64,000 bases of DNA from Acridotheres tristis. Lineage: Eukaryota; Chordata; Aves; Passeriformes; Sturnidae. Positions 20,511 through 33,669 of this stretch are shown one piece after another. How positions within the stretch are numbered: position 1 is the first letter of the stretch; every line of letters begins with the position of its first letter. A program made the position numbers and the translations under genes. Where the stretch lies: contig CM072887.1 in the NCBI GenBank assembly GCA_037013685.1, forward strand, positions 49,899,154 through 49,963,153, read 5' to 3'. The notes under the pieces are model-generated. The model searched no databases. It was not told where the DNA came from and saw nothing but the letters and a program-made list of their open reading frames with translations.

Positions 20511-23339
20511 GTAGGTGATATCCCACGCTTCCTCAGGCTACTTGTCTACCACACATGCACAAGAATGATTTTTCTCTTGTTTATTATCACTCAATCTATT
20601 TTTTTCCTAAAACTAAGCACAAGAGACCCATGCTAAATTTCACATCTCAGAATCAGACAGTTTTGCAGGAACTATGTTACTACCTTTTCTTTGTTTTTAC
20701 AATGAGACTATATCCTTCGTTCTTCCATTCCTCATAAAACTGACAAAATAATTTCCATCATAATGTCTTTTTAAGAATTACCTCAGGCACAATGTAATAA
20801 TGAAAAATTGAAAATAGCCGTAAGACTGAATGTTTGGAGATATCATATCCATGACACTGGTGTCTTAAATGCAACATATTCAGTTTTGGGGGCTGCTTAG
20901 GAAGGCAGTGGTATTCATGGCCATGAGCAGTGTTTGGGACACCCTGCAATATTCCAAACAGCCTGTGTCTGAGGTGTGGCTGGCTGAGTTTTGCCCTCTA
21001 ATAACAGAATGTTTCTTCTGGACTTATTTCTTGATAGCTGCCCTGCATCCCATAGTTAAGGACTCACAGGTATTAAAACCTGAAAATATATAGGTGGACA
21101 CCACTTTAATTTCAGTGAGTCAGGTGGCAGATCACTTGAGAATTAGGCTGATTAAACCAGACTTTTGGAGGTAATAATGATTGAGCAATAAAGTGCTGAC
21201 TGTAAAAAAAAAAAACCAAAAAACCTATGTCTCTTACGTGTTTCAAAGGTCCATGTGGTTTTCTTTGTCAGATATCTGTGAAATAGGGCAGATATGGCAT
21301 GACATCTTGGCAGCAAGATTTGGCTTGGTCCAGGGAAAGATGGAACTGGAATTTTGGTATCAAAAATGTTTTGCCTGTAGAGTGGAAGAGCTTGCTTTCT
21401 TCTCTTCAGCTTTTGGAGAGGACTGGAAGAGAGAGGTTATAAGCATTTCACCTGAGTTTCTCTGGCTGTGGAGCAACAGTAGGGGGATCTGGACTTGGTG
21501 TCTTGTATCTTCATGTTTTTCTTGTTTTTTTCAGAGGAAATTCAGCTCCACTGGTGTCATCACCTGGCTTAATGATGACTTTGCAGTCATCTGACTTGTT
21601 ACATTAGGATAAAATTCACAGCCCTTACAGCCGTGTCCTGGCGTAGAGTTGCATGCTACTGACTTCAATGGGAATTCTGTATATGAAACAATGACTGGAA
21701 ATGCCTGTCCAATTGCATATAGTGACATTATGTCCCATGAAAGCAGCAAAGAACAATAGCCAAAGTTCTTCCTAGGCAATAAAATTATGTCTGGTTTCTT
21801 TACTTTTTCTACTCCCCTCATCCTGGGAAGCTTCCATAGCATGAGATGTAAATTTTGGGGCTGTTAATTTCTAACATCCCTTTTTATTGAATGAGATCTT
21901 AAATATATGCCACAATTTAATAATTCCATTGACAAAGTATCCAGTGAAGAAGCTTTTCATTAAAAAAATAGATGCAACTGACATTTGGTCTTGTAATTTT
22001 TTTTTTATTCTAAGAAAGGAAATTAAAGAGTTTTCTTTTGCTAAAATTAAACAATGAGCCCTAACAACAAAAATGATACTGGCCTTGATCCAAAACACTC
22101 TGAAGTTAATGCAGAAGCTTGCAGTGATTCCAGTAGGCTTTTATGTCAGACCAGTTTTGAATTTAAGACAAAATACTAGCTTTGTTACAGAAATGTACTT
22201 GTCCTCATTTGCTTGGTATTACACACCTGCTGTTCACATAGTGCACATATTTTTACCTGTTTAATCTTCTTCAGGTATGACACAATTGGAATTAAAAGAA
22301 ACAGCTAAACCTCCATACATAGCATGTGTGAATATTATCCTGGAGAACAAAGAATCAACATAATTAATGCTTCCTTAGAGGTTTCTTAGCTATATAAAGA
22401 TATTATTCTTGTTGTTCTGGGTAGGGGATTTTCCCCTTCTGCATGTTCCTGGGCTGGGACTCCCCCCTAAAAGATCTTGTGTCTAAAGAAGTGTCTCCCT
22501 CCAACTGCCCTCTTTTTCTCCCACATACTCTCAAGACCAAGCCCTTATTTGAGGAACCACTGTTTTCTTAGCCATTTTCTTCCCAAGCTGTGCATGACAA
22601 ACAGGATTCCTAGAGTGATGTATTGCTCACAAATGTGTCAGGAAGTTGCTCATTTACAGACACCAGAATTTTTTCATTAATGTACCCACTTATTTGGGAA
22701 GGGTTTTCAAAATATTTGTTCCCTTTACAATAGTGTGGCACCATGAGATGGCAGTTTCTTCCACATAAGTTGAGATCAAATTACCCCACCTAGGTAAATC
22801 AATAGCAAATACGACTCCAGCAGCCAAAACAGGTTTTCCTCTCTCATAGGGGAAAACTTCCATATTTTAAGTTTGCATTGCATCCTATCAGATAATGTTA
22901 GACCTTATTATCTAATGCAGTACTTACAATACCCATAAATCACTCCATCTGACATAAATGCAGAGAATATTAATTATTTTCTTTGAGCAGAATGCAATCA
23001 TGCCTTCATACTGCCTTAAAACCAGTGAGGAGTCATATCCAATAACTATCCCAATTATCTCTCAGCACAATGTTTTCTACCTGCAAGGAATGATTATGTG
23101 TCAGTAATGATGATAAAGTCCTTAAAGAGATGTTGATGCCTCATGGAAAAATTTGAAAGACATATTGTTTAGAGAGAGTTCTGCTTACAGACTGCATCAC
23201 ATATATCTGATTATTTCTTTTCCCTATTTTTTATTACTAAGGACATATGCATAAAGAGATATTGTTTGTCAGGGAAATAATCATTATACAGCTAAAGTAG
23301 AAACCGGCAATCATATGTGTTCTATTCTTGTTTTGACAG
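20511..23339. other. Unique AT-rich non-coding DNA
   Basis: No gene is recognised. A12 lies at 21,204-21,215. The 137-codon frame at 21,181-21,594 begins before this A-run, reads through it and shows no domain. A TTTTTTTCAG acceptor-like tract near 21,525-21,537 has no supporting exon structure. Confidence 0.5.
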
Positions 23340-23470
23340 AGACTTCACAATGACCTTGGGGAAGTTTTGTAACTGTTCTGTGTCCTACTCCAATGTGGAG
23401 ACAATGCCTTTACGAGGCTGAGTGTCAGTTCATGGAAAGATGTTCCATACTCTTGGATGGAATGTACCAG
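23340..23470 (+). mobile_element. MIR-like SINE fragment, forward orientation
   Basis: An ATGACCTTGGGGAAGTTTTG block matches the MIR core GTGACCTTGGGCAAGTCAC. It is followed at the right spacing by CTGTTCTGTGTCCTACTCC for the CTCTGTGCCTCAGTTTCCC region, then ATGTGGAGACAATGCCTTTACGAGG, and finally CTTGGATGGAATGTACC, as in the GATCCTTGGATGGAAGGTGC tail. Four ordered blocks over 130 bases make this the most convincing MIR-type relic in the window. Inactive. Confidence 0.65.
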
Positions 23471-24104
23471 GAAAGGGTTAGAGCATGTTCTTACCATTTA
23501 TACCACAAGTTGTAGTTCTCTTCCTACTGAGCCTAAAAGTGGAAATGAACATCGGTCCATTGCTGTTTTAGATGCCATAATAGAATATGTACTGAAAAAA
23601 TTGCAATTTACGTAGTAAAAATCAAGGGGAAAAGGGACAGAGAAGGCAATGATGTTGAGAGAGGACAGTCTTTTATCAAAGTTACAATAGTTTTATGTAA
23701 AGAATCTGTATTTCATGTGTTTGTTTTTACCTCTACATGGGCAGATAGAAATAGAGCTGTCCTAATCCCTCTGAAGCTCCACCCTGTCAGAGATGCCTGA
23801 TCATTGCATTAATTGGAGCCTGGTGTTATGTGAATGTGGCTGGATGGCTTTTAGACAGGAACTATCAGAGGAGCTTTGGTCTCTCTGTGTGAAAAACTCT
23901 GGGTCTCACAGCAAAAAAATGTTGGCTAAACCACAGCCCCTCTGACTGCAGGAGGTAGTGAATGTGCTTGCATTGCAGAATTCAACTGATTTGCAGACCT
24001 CACCAACATTCACTCAAAATCTGCTTTCCTAGCAGCACCATTCTGAGTGTGTTTTAATGAGCTGTACCTCTTGCAAAACAAGCTAAGTACCAGAAACATA
24101 TTGC
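23471..24104. other. Unique non-coding DNA
   Basis: No gene or further repeat is recognised. Confidence 0.5.
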
Positions 24105-24159
24105 TTCCAATTCCCTTCCTCTTTTCTTCCCTCTGTTTTTTCCTCTCTCTCTCTCTCCT
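24105..24159. repeat. Polypyrimidine tract with (CT)n
   Basis: About 55 bases that are almost wholly C and T on the plus strand, ending in a CT dinucleotide run at about 24,142-24,158. Such mirror-prone tracts can form triplex DNA, but they are common in vertebrate introns. Confidence 0.8.
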
Positions 24160-27100
24160 GGAAATCTTTGAAGAGACTCTAATCTCGTTATTTTAAGGGT
24201 TTTCCAAAGCATAGGCTCCAAATTTCAGGGTTCTCTTCACCTGTTTCTATCTTTAAAGCAACATGAACATCTTTATACTACGTATCAGTTTTCATGATGA
24301 CCAAATGCTAATATCCACAAACAAAATTTTCAGAAGTCAGACTCTTATATCCAAAAGTTTTAACCTCCTGCAGCTCCCAGTAACTTTAGCAGGATTAGCT
24401 CTGAATGCCATTTCTACACAGAAAGTCAGCTCTCTACACAGGTCTGTGTTTGAGTTTGCAGGACCTGCTGTGGGCAGTCAGGAAGAAAGTTATGGTTCTT
24501 TGCAGGATCCTTTCAGCTTGTTAGCACGCGACTGACAGTCTGACAAGTGAACCACAAAGCTTTACATAATCACCTGGACTTCTAATTGCATCCCTGTACT
24601 GAATCATCTCCCATAATTTTTGAATTCATCTATCTCTTGTTTTAATTGACAGTGCTTCTTGATCTGGCTGTCATCATGCAAACTGTACTGTTAAATGGTT
24701 TTAATAACTTACTGCATGTGCAGCAAGTAGTATCTAGCATATGTTAAGGGACATATGTCAATCATAATTGACTTACACTTAGATTTTTATTGCTTTTGTG
24801 GGTTTAAATCAGATCCTTAATGCTACTTGAATTTTTTTTTTTGTGGTTACATTTTAATACTTTTTTGCTAAGCCTTCCAGAACGATGTCCTTTCCTGGCA
24901 GGTGATACATGGAAACCACAAGTGCCAGAGGGGAAAAAACCTGCCATGGAGAAACATGAAGATATGAATGCCAGATTTTACACATTCAAAAATATCTAAA
25001 TCGTCCTTATGAGAATGAAATGGCTGCTTTGACATAATTGCAGTCTCTTGTACAATGCTCACCCATAGTGTTTTAGTCTAGTATAATTCTAGTTCACATG
25101 TGCATAGTTTTTAAAAGAATTATTAAAGAAGGTTATTTTAAATACTTGGGCACTGACATTTTTATGTTAATAATGTTGGTTTTAATGTCAAAAAAATTTA
25201 GAAATATGTCACTATAGGGAACTTTTGGATTTAGTAAATCTGCTAGCTACAAAATTCCTTTCTAAAAAAGTAAACTTTGTAATCCAACTCTACCAAACTA
25301 GTTATTTTCCAGAGGATGTTAGCATTCATTAAATTTATTTGATTTACAATTCTAGAACATCTGTTTGCTCAAAGAAAACATTAGTGTAAACAATAAAGAG
25401 ATCTTCATATTACTCTGCTAATATTTTGGCCTAAGTTTGAAGTAACTGTCTAGTTTCAATTCACTCATGTCCCCCGTCTGCTTAAACTCTCAGATGCAAT
25501 TAATTGTTCTTTTCATTATTTACGATCTTTATACCTGTTCATTAGGAGTTGTAGGGAGTCATAAGCAAATTTATGTTGTTCAGTCATTCTTCTAGAGCAA
25601 AAGAGAGCAGCAATCCAGTTTCATCCACTGACAAAGCATTTCCCATCTGTGGACCCTATTTTATTATCAATCCCTTTTTGCACAGCATCACGTGTTTATT
25701 CTTAAAGCCTTCTTAGCGCTAGGATGAAATAGAAATGTCTAATATCAATTTTAAAATAATGTGAAAATGTTAGAAGGCCTATTAAAAATGTTGGGAATCA
25801 TATTTGAAGAAATTGATCCTCTGTCTTTTCCAGTGTCCAACTTCCTGATATTATAGTGCCTAACTTTTCCTCTCCTGTTAGAAACTATTGAAAAGGTATA
25901 GCTCACTACAAATGTTACCACCAAGAAAAACAGAAATGTTAACTCTTTACAGGGGAAGCACAAATCAACACTTTAAATGTGAGTGTGGTATCACAGTAAT
26001 GATACAACTCCAGAGATCTGAACTGAGAAAACTATTAGGATTGCTCCAGCTTCAATGAGCAGAGAAACTGAAAGCATCTTTCCAAAACATATTGAACAAA
26101 TGCCAGAGGAAGGATGTCTCACACCAAGCTGGGAAGGCACTCAAATGTTTATCTTCAGGACATCAAAACTCTCAGCCTAAGTATTTTCTGTAAGAAATTA
26201 TGTGATAAAGTTTGCATTTCTCAATAGTATTGGAGGAAATCAGACAAATTTTTAAACCATAAAAATGGGCTAGATATGAGGGAAGGGTGGTTTAATTTTG
26301 CATTATCTTGGTCAGAAAGATGCAATACATTAACATCAAATTGTGGAAATAGGCAAAAGTGAAGAGAAATATGATTTGTCCTACATTTGAATCAGTCTCA
26401 GAAATGGGGTGGAAAAGTTGCCAACATAATTTTATGTTATACATGTTGATGTATACCAGAGAAGTTGCCTGTCAGGCAGTGCACAACCTAAATAAAAACA
26501 AGGGCAACAGGTGTATCAGAAAGATCAAGTGAAAGAAGACAAGAAAGTAATGATACTATAATGCTGAGAATTATAGTTTTGGCATAGCAACAAACTAGTT
26601 TCTTTAAAATCTATTTGTAGGGTGAAATTATTTTTTTTAAGATGAGCTGGTATAAGAGCAGACTTTCTGGGTGTTTATGAAAACTCCTTCCAAACTTGAG
26701 TGGAATTGTGGGTGAAGCATTCAGAACCAAGGATGGCAATGAAGAGCCTTTAGAAGAAGAAAGAAACACTTTCAATTGCAGCAACAGAGAAGATGTTGCT
26801 GAAAAGATACAAACAAAGAAATTAGTATTTGGCAGAATCAGCTCATTAAGATGGTCCATGTGTATAGACAAAAGATGATGTGTATAGAGAAGAGATCTAC
26901 ATAGGAAATGCTACTTAGGAGCTGCGGAACACAGGATTGGGATATCTAAAGGTACATGACATGGATCTTCCTTAGTATACACTGGAATAAAAAATTGTGA
27001 TATTTGGGATTAAAAAGAATACACATCAAAGGTGATATAAAGCTGAATAAGGAGCACATTAAAAGACAGAGAAGGGAGACTGCTCTGGCTTGAGTCAAGC

Positions 27101-27319
27101 AGACTTTTATGGTGGGAGGTTCTGCTTCCTGCTTTCAGCCTCAGGAGTGATACACTCCTCTCTTCTCTTCATTAGATAGGAGCCTGGCCGCACTTCAGAC
27201 CAGTCTTTCCTTTCAGGTCAGTTCTTAGCTTGCTTTCTAAGTAAAAACTTTGCTAGCAACAGTCCAAATTGGATCTAAAAATTGGATCCAGCATGTATAG
27301 TATGTAAGGCGTGTATCTG
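24160..27319. other. Unique AT-rich non-coding DNA
   Basis: No gene, array or recognisable transposon is seen. Frames at 24,263-24,535 and 26,611-26,878 are short and without domain. Confidence 0.5.
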
Positions 27320-27380
27320 TTTTGAGATCTCTACTGTACAAAAGAGGGATAATAATAACAATAATAATAATAACACCCAA
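27320..27380 (+). mobile_element. Possible MIR-like fragment that seeded an AAT repeat
   Basis: A TGTACAAAAGAGGGATAATAAT stretch matches the MIR segment CTGTAAAATGGGGATAATAAT, and the ATAATAATA part has expanded into a microsatellite. A little further on, a GGCCTTAGGCAAAATGCTG stretch near 27,437 also recalls the MIR core (GACCTTGGGCAAGT), but in the wrong order. Two overlapping or rearranged relics are possible. Confidence 0.4.
27349..27374. repeat. (AAT)n microsatellite
   Basis: About eight AAT units with one AAC interruption. It probably grew from the AATAATAAT segment of the MIR-like fragment around it. Confidence 0.85.
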
Positions 27381-28350
27381 ATGCCATCAAACTGAGCAGT
27401 ATGACAACCTTAACTCTAAAATAGCTTCATATTGTGGCCTTAGGCAAAATGCTGAAATTTAGATTCTGCTATTTTTATATGTCAAACATGAATTCAGATA
27501 AAATAAACTTCATACATGTTTAAGATATTAGAATCATAAACTTACCATGAAATAGCAAACAAATTTCACTACCTTAGAAATAGCCTGACTGACCGGATAT
27601 AATCAAAATATAAATTTTACTTTGTGTGCTCTAATTGTTATTGTAAACTTATGGCACTAATGTATTGAGAACACTGTGTACTGCATTTCCCATGCCACAT
27701 ATGCAAATATATAACATAGGTATGAGATTCTCATATGTCTTCTGAAATCATGGAAGAAATTGTAAACTAATCATATATTTTCTCTTAAACTGAAGCAGAA
27801 CCATTCAAAATCTTGTGAAAATGGTGTGGTGACTTATAACTGACTCCCATTCTTATTTTTTTGAAATAAAGCAATAACACTGATTCCTCAAGGAAGCTAG
27901 TAATCAAGTATGTCCTAAAGATTAAGATGTTTCTGTCTGCTCAGAATTTGCACCATAGAATTTATGCTACTGCAGACAAGTTTGTGCTTATGGTAGGTTG
28001 AAAAGAAAACAGATTTCTGATGTTTGAAAGTGCAGCTGTGACCTGGAATCTTGGCTTAAGTAAAGCCCATTGCAAGACTCAGCTTGAAAACATGGAACTT
28101 ATGTTAGAGTTAGATTCAGGAGGGATTTCTGGAAATTCAGAACTTAGCCTAAAGAACTAGAAAATGGAACAGATGGATCTATGCTCTAAGTCAGTCTTCA
28201 GGAGAATGCAGCATTGATTATTACAGAGGACACTGTAGGATCACTGGTTACCTCAAGTTTGTAAGGGATAAATCCGTAAGGGATATAGATATATTTCTTT
28301 TCTCAATGATTTATTTACCTGCAACATTTATAGTTCAAAAAAAAGGTGAG
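27381..28350. other. Unique AT-rich non-coding DNA
   Basis: No gene is recognised. A direct repeat of GTAAGGGATA lies near 28,260-28,285. Confidence 0.5.
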
Positions 28351-28366
28351 TTTTTTTTTTTTTTTT
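28351..28366. repeat. T16 homopolymer
   Basis: Sixteen consecutive T. Confidence 0.85.
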
Positions 28367-28889
28367 AGGTAATAAAATAATTCAGTGGGTGCATTTGTAT
28401 GAGGAGCATGTTTTTCAATCAATTAATTAGCAGTTAATTAGAGGCAGGAAAAGATACAAAGGAATGGAATGATCAAAGGGAGGAGGGAGATCACTATAGC
28501 CAAAGGGAGCCAGTATGGAAGAATTTTGAGCATGACTAAACTAGCATCACTAGGACCACTGGTCCCTGGTTGTTTTGTTTACTCACTGACCACATATTTT
28601 ATTAAATTTTCCAATGGCTTCTTCAGATTGAAGAAAAATTGACCATAGCTGTGCCTGTCATGCCTGTCTCTGAACTAGCTCACATCCTCAAGCTCTTCTT
28701 AGTTTATGCAGACTGAGTTAAATTACTTTTTTAATTGTATTTCAATGAGAACCTTTTCTTTCAAGTCAGTGCTCAACAGTGATTGATGGAAGGATGTAGG
28801 GAAACATTGGCTTTTCTCAGGATATACTGTAGATGACCTTATGTCCTGTGTCCTTGTTTCATTTGAAAAGAATAATTACTAATCAATAG
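28367..28889. other. Unique non-coding DNA
   Basis: No gene or transposon is seen between the T-run and the possible SINE. Confidence 0.5.
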
Positions 28890-29010
28890 TGAAGGGTTAG
28901 GTGACACAGTAGGTTAATTTACTAGCCTTTTGCCTCTGGAGAGCTGGATTCTGGCTTAGGTCACTTGTAAAATGGGTTTGGTGGTTTCAGCCTTGTCCCT
29001 GGTGGATGTC
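28890..29010 (+). mobile_element. Possible tRNA-derived SINE relic
   Basis: The stretch begins with GGTGACACAGTAGGTTAAT, which has the spacing of a tRNA-type A box. About 35 bases later comes GAGCTGGATTCTGGC, which resembles a decayed B box (GGTTCAAATCC). It continues with CTTAGGTCACTTGTAAAATGGG, whose last part recalls the MIR/CORE-SINE TCTGTAAAATGGG. I do not recognise an exact family. It could be a MIR or another ancient amniote SINE, or chance. Confidence 0.33.
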
Positions 29011-32000
29011 TGGCTATATCACAGAAAACAAGCCTGAATTTGATATGTGTTAGATGCCTGGCAGCTACTGCTTAGGGAAATCTCCGGGTTCAAGCTGTGG
29101 GGAGCCAGGCATGGGCAGGATGGGCACACGCTGACATCTGCAAGAGGAAATGCGACCCAGCACCACAGCCTGCAGAGTTTGGGGCATGACTCCCACTGCA
29201 GCCAGGTGCATGCAAACTTTGAAAGACATGAGCTTCTCTTTCTCCCTGTAGCTGCTGAAATCTTGCAGGGAATGCCTTTTGGGACATGCCTTTATAAAAC
29301 CAGAGTCACAGTTCTCTTTTTCTCAAAACTACCCATCCAGGGTAGCATCCAAGCTGCTTTCAGTTTGTGCTCCAGGAAAATTCATTGTGTGAGCTTTATG
29401 AGTAAAAATATTTTATCTGTTTATAAATTGAGAAAATAATATAGTTTCCACCATTTTGTAAAAATTATTACATGTCTTTGCTTAGCAGCTCCAGATTTTT
29501 TATGCTTTGAATGAACATCTTGACATTATGCAGGTGGCTACCCTGGTTGCTTATGTAATATAAACCCTTATATGATTTTTAGTATCAGGACTGCTTTAAC
29601 CTTGATAGCCTGTTGAAACTTTATTTTGTTTTTAAAGTGTAACTTTGATTGCAGTCATTAGTATAATTTAGATTTTTAATGCTCATAGTTGGTCTATCAC
29701 TGAAGTGTCTGACTTCACTGAGGGTGCAGAAGAGGATTTGAGAAATTAAAATTTGATTTATGCTTTTTTGCTGTGCTCAAAGTGATCCCCTTCTTTTAGT
29801 AATCTATCTCATTGAACTGCAGAAGGTGGGAGAGGAAGAGTGAACAAGATTAGGAACTTCAGGCAGAGAAGAGGCCTCTTGTTCAGTCCTCACAGTTGAA
29901 TTTCAAGTTGAGTAGAACTATAATTTGAGTATAGAAAGAACTGTAAAATACATGATGTATTGATGTTTCATGTTGGGCACAGAAAACTAATGGACAATTT
30001 TGACAATTTTGGACTTACTCTCATTTTTTTTCTCCTGTAAGATGGACTCTTAATACTCATTCTTCCCTTCAGGACATTGTGAAGATTGGTGCTTGAGAAG
30101 GATTTAGATGGGACTGTGAGTAACCTAATGAGAAATTTGAAGGGATGAATAATTTTATAATTACTGCCAGTTTTGATAGGCATTAAATAAGTTCAAATAA
30201 CCAATAAGGAAGATGAAATGAAAATTTGAATAATCATTTAGAGACTGTGCCAGGGAAAGTCTCATGGGGAGAAAAGTTTATGAACATGAGTGAAGACAAT
30301 CATGCTACATATACAAAAGGGGATAATGAAGGCTGGATAGACAATCTTAATTCTGGCATTCTCTAATCCTTGTAAGAGTAAATGTGGTGTCCTTCTATAT
30401 AGCTTTTTTCTTTAATAATGTAGGCATGTTGCATAATAGTTCAGACATGGCTGCTGCTGTGTGTCTAGGCTGAATTGCCAATTGTCATCTGGGTTTTCTT
30501 GTTATTTCCCCACAGAGACAGGCTGACTGTAGCACACAGTAATGCTATCACTGCCTATATCTGCCCTGGTGGGAGCTGCTTGTGTAGGCACAATGCCCTG
30601 CTGGAACTGGTACACTGAATTAGTCTTTCCATGGGAATGAGGAGGCAACTTGGAAAATAATTTGTTAAAGGGCTAAGTGCCTCAGGCTTCATGGAGATGT
30701 TCTAAAGGGACTTCCCCATTGACACCATTTTGATTTGACCCCATGGTTCATTTTCTAAGCTATGAAGACTTTTTAAAAAGTAAAATTCTAACACATATTT
30801 CTAATTTATAATATATACTTATTAGGTTTGCCATGTCATGCATTTTAATTGTGAGTTCTAACTGGCTGGTTTAACGATACTTTGCAAAGTAAACTCAACT
30901 TGTAGGTCATAAGTTCAGAATGAATGAATCCCTGGATGTTTACCAAACACCAAAATTAAATTACATTCTTAATTGTTTTGCAAATACTTTGGCCTAACTA
31001 ATTAAATAGGAATGACTTTCTGCATTGCTATAGTGCAAGGAATATTAAAGTCTTTAGGACTCATTTCAAATTAGCAAACTCAACTACTTTCATTGTACAC
31101 TATGTGGTCAACTAGCACTTCAAAAATAGCAACTCCCGTATCCTCCCAAAACAGCCAAACTAAAAAAGTAATACGTTACAACTTCAGTTGTAAGAAATAC
31201 CTCTTGAGGACAATTATTAGGCTGAGCATATTCAGTGTTACTAAATTTCCACCTACCTTCTCTGAGGCTCTCAGGGAGTCTTTCAGAGTATCCTAATGAA
31301 TTCCTAGACTAGGAAGAATATGTGTTAAAAAGTATTTTCTCTTTGTCTTGTTCCCTAATTCTTTACCAAATCAGTGAGACATAGACATCAGAATACCCAG
31401 GTTGGACGGTAATTCAAAAAGTAAGCTTTTAGCTGTTTGGGCTGGAACAGCTGAGGTTTTGTTGTGTCTTAGTCTCTTCCAGACATGAACTTCAGCTTCG
31501 TGTACTAGTTCCCTGTGTTCAAGAAATGTGTTTCTCTCTCAAGGTTAACAGTTTCTTTGCTCTGGAGTAATAAGTACAGGGCTGTGAACAGGGATACTCA
31601 TGTAGGTGAGTATCTACAAAGGTTTCTGAAACCTTGGATTTGACTGCTGTGCTCATCAGAGAGGGAGGACAACACGAGCTGTGTGTGCTCTGTGATATGT
31701 GATGCTGAGCAAGTGGACTGTTCCTCTCAACTGTGTATAGCCTTTTGGTAGAAGACACTCATATTGTGTCATGCTGCAAGGGATTGCAATAAACTAAGGA
31801 ATTAGGAAAATTTGGGTTACACAGCAGCTGTGGATAGAAAGGACAAATTAAGATTTGGATGTCTTAACCTTATGTCTATCCTTGTATCTGCCATAAACCC
31901 ATGTGTATCCAATGTATTCTTGCAAGAGGATGATATAGAGACATCAAGGATTTTAAGAGTCCTTCTGGCTCTTCAACAGAATCATTTGCCCCTCCAGGAG

Positions 32001-33635
32001 ATATCTTTATCCATTTGCTGATTTCTTCCAAGCCCTTGCAGTCAGTGCTGTTGGTGTCTGACAAATGTAACCTCTCTTTTTTGGAACTGGAGGAGAAAAC
32101 TCTAACTGAGATTGTTTGCATATACTTTGCTACTGGGATAAACATGGCCTCTGTAGGTCACGATAATACCCTTGAGTCCTGCCTGGGTCATTTACTGACT
32201 TATTCTGGAAAGCAAATTAAAAATGCAGAAGATAAGGAAAAAATATATAGTGCTTTGCATTGTTCTCAGAGATAACCATTATTAAAATGTTAGTCCTGAA
32301 CAACCATTAAGCTGTGCTGGGAAAAAGAAAACTCGTGACCTTTTTGACCTCTCTGCTAGTATTCAGAAGAAATAGTTGTGTGTAAAGCATCTGATGACAT
32401 CAACCATTAAAGTAGAAAATGGTTCTTCTACAGATGTCTGAACGAGAAAAGTTCCCCAATCTTCTAAAACTTCTCAGAAGTTTTAAGGGATTCTGCACTA
32501 GTTGGTTAGCTGATGTTCCAGAGAGTGGCTAGGATGTTGATACAGGAAGCTGGACCCACATGTAATGTTTTCTAGTTTTTTCTATATTTTTCTCTGTTTA
32601 TAAGACCTGGTTGAACACTTAGAGGAAACTGCATAAAATTCTTAAATATTAAATTATGACAAAGGCCTAGCTAGCTCAGCAAGCAAGCAACCACTATATA
32701 TATTCCAAATATAAATTTCCGAGTAAGAGGATTTTAAAGAATATGTTCAGTATCTGAAATTCCATCACAAGTTTAGGTTTAGGAGGTTTTTTCCAGAAGT
32801 ATGATTTTATCTTTACCTTAGAATAGAACCAAGCAATAATGTTGTCTTTCCAGAAAGGGAAAAAATCCCCCCCAAACCCAATGAGGACAACTAGTGTCTT
32901 TCAAGTAAATTTTAAAAACTCTGTAAGAATAACAGTTTTGCTAAGGAATGAAGTATTTGTACAGTCATACATGCATCAGAGGTAATTGTGCTTGTAAGAA
33001 TGTTTGTGCATGCTGCAACACTCCTGACAAGTGCATATGCAATATCCTAAATTGGGATGGGCTGCGGAAAATTTAAGCTCAAAGCTACCATTTCTGAAAT
33101 TGTGTGTAAAATAATGGATTTTGCTGTTATGAAATTCTTTAAAGATCAGTGAAACTAATCTCTCAGGAGAGGAACATAGCAACGAAAACAAACAAAAATG
33201 TACACAAGATAATAGAGTTTTGATATGGAAGTAGAGCTTAAGCAACTTTTGTATTTCGAAGGAAAGAAAACAGAGCCCTTTTCAGAGAAATTATGCCTCT
33301 CAACTGATTTTACTTAGAAAATGAAAAAGGGTTTATTTGCTGGGTAGATATCTTCTCATTGAAGAGAATGTTTTTTCAGGTTTGTGTTGATGATTTTGAA
33401 TAATCATTTCCTGTTTCTACTAGCAGCTCTCAAACAAAGAGATTTCTTGAGTGATAGCTTAAGAAATGCCATATTCAGCCTTGCTGAGAATGTTCATAGT
33501 AAACAAAACTTTGTGGTTTATTGGTGTCAGTTGGGAAAGGGGCTCTTTGCTCCTTGTGTTGCTCATTGTATTTCTATTGTTTACCGCAGCTCTTGGTTTT
33601 ATTGCACTAATTACTCGGTGAGAGGCTACATTTTG

Positions 33636-33636
<1 letters not shown>
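29011..33636. other. Unique AT-rich non-coding DNA
   Basis: No gene is recognised. The 130-codon plus-strand frame at 29,047-29,439 has an opposing 65-codon frame and no domain. The small frames at 31,812-32,275 overlap on both strands and look accidental. No recognisable transposon is seen. Confidence 0.5.

Positions 33637-33668
<32 letters not shown>
33637..33668. repeat. T32 homopolymer
   Basis: An uninterrupted run of 32 T, flanked by TTTTGC on the left and GGTGGCAGAGCCCC on the right. Read on the minus strand it is an A-tail-like run. CR1 elements do not end in poly-A, so this is not a CR1 tail, and no retroposed transcript is recognised on its right side. Confidence 0.9.

Positions 33669-33669
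<1 letters not shown>

Noticed and set aside
29047..29439. 130-codon plus-strand frame
   Set aside because: No domain, opposing frame present, no splice context; treated as chance.
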